A DNA stretch of 64,000 nucleotides from Eunapius fragilis (Eukaryota; Porifera; Demospongiae; Spongillida; Spongillidae). The stretch is from the NCBI GenBank assembly GCA_963681505.1, contig OY811973.1, forward strand, positions 9,415,419 to 9,479,418, written 5' to 3'. Both the position numbers and the translations under genes were made by a program. Below the pieces are notes generated by a model. It was not told where the DNA came from. It did no database searches and saw only the letters and a list, made by a program, of their open reading frames with translations. Positions 55,988-64,000 of the stretch are shown here, one piece after another (the stretch's first letter is position 1; the number at the start of each line of letters is the position of its first letter).

Positions 55988-58900
55988 TCACATGAGGAGT
56001 GGTTCTCTCAATTCAACAAACTTGTCCGTGTTTTTCACAGAGATGTCTGTCACGCTAGTGCTCTCACGATCGATATCTGACATGAATTTTAAATAGTGAT
56101 TATATGACACACAGTACCCATATCATCATACCAATGTTTCCATTTTTCTTGACATCTTCAACGGGCTCGCTGTTCGCAACCATTGCTGCTTTTCTGTATC
56201 TAAGCCTCAAGTACTTGCTTTTCATACTATCGTAATAGATCTCAACTGGTGTGTTCAAATCCCATTGTTTGTTCAATGTCTTCCTGCGTAGGAGGGGAAT
56301 GCACACGGGAATGAGTTTTACAGCCATGGCAACCTATGAGGACGGAAAGTACACTGCATGGGTATGAAATGAACAACAACAGCAAAAATGAAGATGGCGC
56401 CGACCAGCAGGTGAGCGTAGAGCGGTGTCAACACATGGGTTGTCCCAGAGTGTGTCAGAGAGAGAGAGAGAGAGGACTGCAGGAGGTCCTGGCAGTGCAT
56501 GGTGATAGGAAATACATATAGGCCCAACATAAGGTTATTTGGGGCACAGTTACATGTATGAATCGGGGGACTTAATTGGCAGGGGTTATATATTTAAAGC
56601 CACATGTTGGTGCACGAGAGTGCAGCAAATGCTCTCGTGCCAACTGTATACGCGTTCTATTCTGATTACTTCAAAGAGTGTAGTTGGTGACTGCCTGCAT
56701 GGGCTGAAACGTGAGTACTTACCAGGCATAGGTTAGCAACAAGAAGATCAAGTACAGACCGGCAAAGCAAAACGGCGCGCATGTGAAAATGATGCCAATT
56801 GTACTAATGCCGTTGACGTAGATGTCTTCGTCGTCCAACAGAGCAATGGTAGCGCCAAACAGGCACAGCAGGGTGAGCGCCTCTATCACGTTGATGTACG
56901 TCTTCTTGTATGGCTGCACGATGCACGTGACCAGCAGACAAAGGAGCGCGATCAAGCAGTGGATGAACTGCGGGGCAGAACACGTTGCACAAGTTAGCAT
57001 CAGGAGGTAGAGCATTGCTACTGTGAATATAACTCATTGAATGTGTAACAGATGCAGTGTAAACATCGATATGGTCATGCAATACATTTGACAAATTTTG
57101 CTTTTATGTACGCTGCACGATATGGGCCTAAATTTTACGATCGACACACTCGCGTTCACAGGGAAGCAAACACGCCATGACAGTGAAAAATTGTATGCTA
57201 ACATTATCCTAATGAACATATAGGCACAATATCTCCAGCTGGCAGCTGGCAGCTGGTATATATTATATGTAACTCTGCATTGCACAGGATGGAAATGACA
57301 AGAATGAATTTTTACCAGTATTACTGATTGCGATGTTATAGCCACCAATAGGCTTGTAGCTACAAATAGAAGCCTTCTCCAGATGCTCCACACACCATAC
57401 CAGATGTATCGACGGTTCTCCTTAAGCCCATTAGTGACTGCATTGTACACTTGCAGATGTCCCTATATAAGAGTGGCAGAAAGGGTCAGGAAGAGGAAAT
57501 GAGAGGGTTTGTAAGTGAGTCATAATGGATGTTCACCGAGGATGCTAGAAAGAAAAAGAGAAATGGTCAATGTCACATAAATCGGTACCCACCGTTTGCC
57601 TATAAAGAAGATAAAGAAAGTATAATGGCAGAAGAACTCCAAATATCAATGCTCCAACCAGACCAAGAACAAATAGGCCCACAAATGGAGGCTTGAGGCA
57701 TTCTATATTTCCATTGTAGGTGAAGACCTTTTGAAAAAAAAAAAGACAAATGAAACAAAATCTATTAGGGATGTCAGATGTATATGATGCAGCAAGAGCA
57801 CTAGCAGCATGCGCAGGTTAATCCATATGCATATATCGACTTCTGTACAGAATAACAAGCCTGCTTGAAAAATTACAGGATGCATATTCGTAATTGGTGT
57901 TAACAAGTTAATAGAGAAAAGGTATAGGAACTGGCTGCATAGACGTATAAAATATTTTGGGTCATACAGTCACATGGCTATTACATCTCAAAGCAATGCC
58001 CCAACTTCAGCAAACCCCACCAAATGATATGGAAAACAACCACACACACATGCACACACACGTTGCCTCCTTCACATAGCACCCCTAACCGTTGATCCAG
58101 TTGCCTCCAGTTTCTGACAGCTGATAAATACAAAGCTGACATCAAGGTAGTACTTGTATGCAAAGAGGTAGAGAAAGTAAAAACCATGGAAGCCATAGCT
58201 CTTACTGTGCTGAAGTATCCTTCCTTGATGTGCACTGGATAAGATGAAACAACAGATATTCAAACCATTGGGCTGCTAAAATATGCAATACACCATGCAG
58301 CAAATCTAACTTTCAGTAGAATCGAGATGCTCACTTTCACATGCTACCATTCCCTACAAGTGAGGCCTTGCATCAGATTAATCTACTGTAAAAATGCATA
58401 CTTTCACACAACACAGATTGGAGGTAAAATACTGGTATAATTCTTTAATATAACTTGGCTTGTTTGTTAATTTTTATACCAATAGCCATAAGTGAAAGCC
58501 ACAATTGTAGCTAAGATGCTCGGAATGATGCCAAGGCCAGAGACCAGGAGGACAGAGGAGTCCTGCCACAGGCACACAGGGAAAGGAAGGGCGTAACCGA
58601 GCATGTTGACCATGAAACTGAAAACTCTGTTCTAGTGAGGGAAAATGTATCTCATTTGGTGCACTCGTTTTACATGCTTTATCATACCTGACCAATCTGA
58701 AAATGTAGATATGACGAATTTCTGTATATAACACCAATCACCTATGAAGTAAAGAAATGATGGAATGCAGGAACTAGATGACTACCCAGAGTAGGCCTAA
58801 ATGCTGATTGGCTGACTATGTATGTCACAGACTGGGTCTAACCTGGGCATAAAAGATAAAACCTTTGAGCTCATCTGGAAACCTTATATCCCAGTGTAGA

Positions 58901-59731
58901 ACAAACACAGAGAAGATGACCACAAAACAGCCTGGAGACAGAAGGGCAGATGGTAAATTGGTTTAATCACGTTATCAAATAATCATATCCCAAGTATGGA
59001 AACTGGAACCATCACTTCTAGGCACTCACACACAACGATGTACAATACTATTCCGCTTCCATCACAGGTATTATCACAAAACTGTAGATCAAAAGTTGGT
59101 CCATAACCATCAGTGCATTGGCCACAGAGAGTTCCTAAAATGGATCAAGTGTGCAGTGAGTACATATAAATTCATATACACTCACCAAGGCCAATGGTTA
59201 TAGCAACTTGTACTTTTCAATTTGTTTTTTGCAATTATAAGCTAACCTTAATGTCTAATCTACCAGCGTGTTGTTCTGTATATAGGACAGACATTGTCCA
59301 AAATATAGGACAACACAATGGATGACTAATCATTGAAATTCTTAATGATTTGCACTTATAATCTTGTTCTTTGACTTCAGATAGCATGCAGATTCATAAA
59401 ATTCTAGTTTTACATGGCCTAGCTTAAACTACTTATCTCTGTGAAGATTGGAAAGATGATGTGTTTGTGATCTCACTCTCACACAAAGGAAATTAACTAT
59501 GCAAGACTTACACAAATTATACTTGTGAAAAACGTCCTGTATACAGGACAATTGTCCTATATACAGGACGAAGGTAACTAAACACAGTGGTGAAAACGTC
59601 AGAAGATATTGCTGACAAGAGATGGTTAGTAAATGGACCAGAATTTTTTCCCTGATACTTATCTTTCTGTCCCCCCCCCCCCCCCGCCCCGCCCCCGCCC
59701 CCATTTGTTGTGCGTATGTGTAAAAATGAAT

Positions 59732-59771
<40 letters not shown>

Positions 59772-62700
59772 TGATGCTGCTAAGTATATTTGTTTTACTT
59801 AGTATCTTATGTCAAATATGTATCCTAATTTTTCACAGGAATGCAACCGTATACTCTTTGAGAAAAGGCCAATTGTGATTGTAACACAATTGTTGCATAC
59901 CTCTCCTTCCACTTGCACACTGAGCATCTGCAGCATCGTACTTAAAGAGGCAGCCTTGCAGCAGTCCTTGGGATGCGCAGTTCAGGAAACCAGGAATGGT
60001 TTTTCCAAAGTAAACAGTATTATTTGTTGTCACACCAACCCAGTACCCCTGAAATGAGAGTGAGAGTACTCATCCTAGCATAGTGCAAAAAATTTTTTTT
60101 TCTCCTTTTTTGGGGGGGGGGGGCAGAAATAAGTTTCATATGCAGTACACACAATGTCAACTGCTTGCTCCTCACCAAAGAATAGAAGTAGCGATTGGTG
60201 TCATCACACCTGGCAATAATGCCCATTAGGTTGGATTTACACACACACTGATGTGTTACATCATCTAGCTCATAGCCGGGATGACACCCTTTCACAAAGA
60301 GGTTCACTGTTAAAGCGGATGTCTGAGTAGTGGATTTAAATAATAATTTTTGATGGATATGGTTGGGGAAAATGAAATTGGATGTAAATGATTTGATAGA
60401 GTTAATTCTGGATAGCAAATTACCTCATTATTAATTAGAGTGATCAGGATTGAAACATTAGCAGCGTTGTCGACCACTCCAAACAGTGAATTGGCAGATG
60501 GAACGTCATAAGTAATCACACCTCCAGTGGAAGAGAGCGATCCCAGTTTCTATTGGTTATATGAGGGTATGTAACACTTGTGGTATTGTGAGATTGAAAA
60601 ATGCACCATATCAATATAAATTAAAAGAAACAGATATATCTGTGCACAGTGGTGAAATGATGGTGTGGGCATGTGTAAGTTTACACTAATTAATGGTCTG
60701 AGAGCATACTGATCAGTTCATGTACAGTGGTACTGATTTTACTCCTTTGAGAGGGTTAAAATTTTGTAAATGCATTGGAGTATTATGTGTTAATGCATAA
60801 TGTTCGTGATGCTACTTTTATTTTTCATATAATATTGTATACTGTTATTGTTTGTGTTTTCTATTCTCTTATTATCTAAATCAGTAGTGCAGATAATATG
60901 CAACAACTTTTCACATATCAGAATCTCGGGGGGAAGGTATTAAAGTAATAGGGATAGCCATGTCGGTTTGATGGTTTCTGGTTTATCACAAATATACATT
61001 CATTAACATAGCAAATTGCATGTAACATTAGGTAGCTGGGAGTCTTGCACTTTGCTTTAGTACATACACCTTGTAGTGTAGCAAGAGTCTTGCATTTCAC
61101 ATTAGGATATTCACTCTTGCAAGTTATTTTGTGTAAGTAAAATGGAGACTCACATTGGAAGATACCATATGACATTGGATGTAAACTAATGCACATAAGC
61201 CTACAATTTGAACATACCAACGTACCGTATTCACAGCCTTTTTTTCAGAGTTCGGTTTTGTGATGAAATGGTGTTTATTCATTTAAAAAAAGACAGAAAA
61301 TTGTTATAAAGAGTGTTTAAATGTATGTCGTATATTGATTATATATTGTATTACTATTATTCCAAGTTACTAATAATTTAAAAATTGTTAATTATTGGTT
61401 TAAGTTGATTCTGTACTTGGGTAAATTGTATCATGATGCCTGACCTGGGCAGCAGGGGGGAAGATGACAGAATACACAGATTCCCTTGAGTTGTTCAGCT
61501 GGTCTCTGCTCTGAAGTTGTATATTCACCTTCTCGCCAAAGGAGACATCCTGCTTCACAGAATCCATCTGTTGTACATCAGTATTGCATTTGGTGTTAAC
61601 TGCCCATAGGAATGCTAAACCTTAATGGTACTTAATATGAGCAAGCACACATTGTGACATGTTCACTGAACTACATATTTCATCAAATGTTTCGATTTTG
61701 CAACATGCCCACCAAACATACTTTTCCATGGATCGAAATGCAGGTACTGAACTATGCATTTACAACCGATGCAGCGAGCAATCATAGTAGCTACATCATA
61801 GCAACTTACAAGAATCAGTACAGAAGGTGCACTGGCTAGAGACACTTCGCTCACAGCACCCTGCGCATATCCAGTAAGTAGTTTGTTTCCACTATTTAGG
61901 AGAAGATCATTTAAATGCATTTAGGGAATAAAAGTAATTCACTCCTGAAACAGTCTGATAACATGCAGAGTGTTGCACTGAATCATAACCACTAGTTGTG
62001 GCAATTTCTTCACACCTGTGCATTATGTTAAAACCGTGCTACATTCATAGATGCAACTTACAAACATGCTATACCTCATTTTGAATGGCGAATTGGTGTA
62101 GTTTGGCTGGTTTAGAAATATGTAAGTATTGCCATCATATTTGATGTCTCCAAACCACGTGCATTGACTGAAGTCAGTGGAAAAGATGGCTGCCCCTCCA
62201 CGTCCGGCTGTGTTGTTGATAAATTCAATCGTTGCATTCTGTAGCATGAGACACACAATCACAAGGGATTGATTAAACTGCAGCAATATTAAACATTTCC
62301 TTGAGCTCACATTTAAAATAAATGATAAGGGACATTGATAAATTGATAGAGTGCTATTTGCATACCTTTCAAGCCCAAGTGGGTTTTTAAAGGAATCAAA
62401 AACGTTGCTGCCTAAGGTATTAATTCAAGTAAAACTTCTAGATCAACAGTGTGGTTGTCACTTGTTGCTTGCCATTGCTTTTCCCTACAGCATACATTGG
62501 GGGAACAACTTTGTAATGCTACATTTGACCAAGCACCTGTGTCTTTGGCTCAACGGCCTGAAATCATCTCCTTTGCCCTTGGACCACCAAAAGTGAGAAT
62601 TCCAGAGATGGGTTATTAGTACATGCCAGAATATAATACAATTCCAATGTGGTGGCACAGTGTCAGCAGTTATACCAGCTTAGCCACAAGAACACATATT

Positions 62701-63631
62701 TGCCAACAGTGTAGCTTAATATGCCCTCCTTTGCATGCATGCCTCTAGAATACCTGCGAATGAGTATAGCATCCGTTTATAAAATGAACTTCAACATTAG
62801 CTATTTCTACCTGGACACAGTGCTTTTAATCGGATGGCGAAATCGTTAGGGCATATGAGCTGTAATTAATTCCATAGTCATGCATTTGCACCATAGCCCG
62901 GTGCATTTGACTAGCTAGGTACAGGGTATAATTATGCAATAGTCCCGCATGCTTATTATAAGGTCCAATGTCTGGGCCTATGGCACTGGAAATGAGTTTT
63001 TTTTTTTTTTTAATGAAGAGCCAAGAGCAGACTTACCCATAGGTTGGGCGCTATATCAGACACGTTCGAATAGTACTGAAGGAAGCAGTTCTTGTTGAGT
63101 ATCGTTAGGAAGTAGGCATTGGACGTGTATTCAACGTAGAGACCACCCCCTTCCTGTAAAGCTGTGTTGTTCACGAAGCTGAGATAACTATCGCTGTACA
63201 TTACGATCTGACAAGGAAAGGAAGTGTGAAATGGCTATTGGGAGCTCCCCACATGCAGCAGGTAAGTTTACCAAACTGCGACCTGACATAACCAGGCCTC
63301 CTCCATATACGGCAGAATTTTCGAAGAGCTCAACCCGCCCTTGGATGGCCATCTGGGAATCCAGAAGGGTCATTCCACCTCCAGTGTTACCATATATCAT
63401 GGTGTTGCCTTTGAAGATGATCAGAGTGTGGTATATATTGACAGCACCCGAGTCTTGCCCAATTGTTGGTGAATTTCTAGCAAAGATACTGCCAGCAATG
63501 GAGTGTTAAGCGTTTATTATTATTGATGAGAATGTATGCACATTGCCATGCAATATGTGTATATGTGCGTATACACAATGTGAAGTGTATGCGTGTGTGT
63601 GTATGCATGTGTGTATGTGCATGTGTGTATG

Positions 63632-63721
<90 letters not shown>

Positions 63722-64000
63722 TATATCTCCGCTTACCAGTCCTGGACCTGAACACTCAAGCTTATCTCATCAACACGCACGAGTGAGTAAATTCCTAACG
63801 CAGTTCCGTCGTAGTAAGCTCTGTTGCCTATAAAGGTGCAGTTGCATAGCACAACCGTGTCGTTCTGGTAGCCTGCTATGTTATCCGTCGTTGAAATCGA
63901 AACAGCCCCGCCTGTGCTCGCTCTGTTAGTAATGAAAGAGCTGCCGGTAATTTCGACCCTGTTATAGAGGGTAGAATCCTTGATGTCGATGTCGACGGCC
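55988..64000 (-). CDS. Gene E: divergent beta-helix / multi-span protein, 5' end outside window
   Basis: The gene enters from the right edge. Exons: 64000-63737 (FITNRASTGGAVSIS, ends VQDW like exon 3 of the paralogs), 63488-63272, 63207-63037, 62239-62075 (FINNTAGRGGAAIF), then approximate exons near 62.0, 61.86-61.81, 61.57-61.45, 60.55-60.42, 60.31-60.17 and 60.05-59.90 kb, 59134-59030 (GTLCGQCTDGYG), 58931-58843, about 58.74-58.69, 58.62-58.47, 57.73-57.59, 57.47-57.32, 56.97-56.72 and 56.33-56.14 kb, and 56076-55988. It has the same layout as genes A, B and D: beta-helix turns, Cys-rich block, several spans with QPYKKTYINVIEA, and a tail ending ELREPLLM. Sequence identity is low, so it represents a separate subfamily. 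The stretch 62.3-62.9 kb, where a SLGAS-type exon is expected, is unresolved: it has stops in the frames tried. The gene may be damaged there or use other exons. Confidence 0.65.
59530..59568. repeat. Palindrome of the motif TCCTGTATACAGGA
   Basis: CGTCCTGTATACAGGACAAT is followed by its near-perfect complement TGTCCTATATACAGGACG. A related CTGTATATAGGACAG lies at 59,277-59,292, so the two may be the ends of a small element of about 300 bp inside an intron of gene E. Confidence 0.55.
59672..59772. repeat. C-tract and (TG)n microsatellite
   Basis: About 14 C plus CCGCCCC repeats at 59,672-59,702, then (TG)n at about 59,732-59,769, both inside an intron of gene E. Confidence 0.9.
60560..61440. 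other. Large intron of gene E
   Basis: No exon-like or repeat signal recognised. An open frame on the minus strand at 60,918-61,220 has no family features and no plausible splice context. Confidence 0.35.
63590..63720. repeat. (TG)n microsatellite ending in (GC)n
   Basis: About 110 bp of GTGTGT with a few interruptions, then GCGCGCGCGC and ATATAT, in the intron after the first visible exon of gene E. Confidence 0.95.

Noticed and set aside
1-64000. tRNA or rRNA genes
   Set aside because: Looking for tRNA A/B-box patterns and rRNA core motifs by eye, I found none. A tRNAscan-SE run would be decisive.

Overview
This window looks like nuclear DNA of an invertebrate animal, most likely a demosponge (inference). 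Genes are split into many exons with GT-AG introns, mostly 50-500 bp. Intergenic DNA is packed with inverted-repeat transposons and minisatellites. The coding content is a tandem family of secreted beta-helix / multi-membrane-span proteins plus a Roc-COR / death-fold / CARD gene. I know both kinds of family mainly from sponges and other early animals.

Layout. 0.3-2.5 kb: transposon scraps and a broken beta-helix gene. 3.4-15.8 kb: one minus-strand Roc-COR-death-CARD gene, cut inside its GTPase domain by an 8,532-bp element (6,412-14,943). The element has CACTG termini, subterminal GGGTGTT motifs and a CT target duplication, so it is CACTA/EnSpm-like. It carries exon fragments of VPS35 and of an SRCR protein, a nested inverted repeat and a 1.2-1.4 kb tandem duplication. 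17.0-18.1 kb: a second copy of the CARD exon, frameshifted, left from a tandem paralog. 18.8-20.6 kb: a 38-bp minisatellite of about 48 units. 20.7-27.8, 30.3-37.7 and 48.7-54.9 kb: three minus-strand beta-helix / multi-span genes (here A, B, D), each reconstructed in 20-21 exons with consistent splice phase. 38.9-48.2 kb: a 9.2-kb foldback element of two long arms filled with polypyrimidine/polypurine satellite. 56.0-64.0 kb: a fourth, divergent family member (E) whose 5' end lies beyond the right edge.

How the genes fit together. A, B, D and E share a signal peptide (seen in A, B, D), Pmp-type parallel beta-helix repeats, a mid region, a Cys-rich LCGxC block and about eight or nine membrane spans with a (Q/K)PYK-x4-N-(V/I)-(L/I)-E signature. 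They look like surface receptors or channels. They lie beside a gene of intracellular NLR-like architecture, so an innate-immune or recognition neighbourhood is a fair hypothesis, but nothing here proves it. Exon ends were deduced by reading splice sites and phase by eye; a 1-base error is possible at any single junction.
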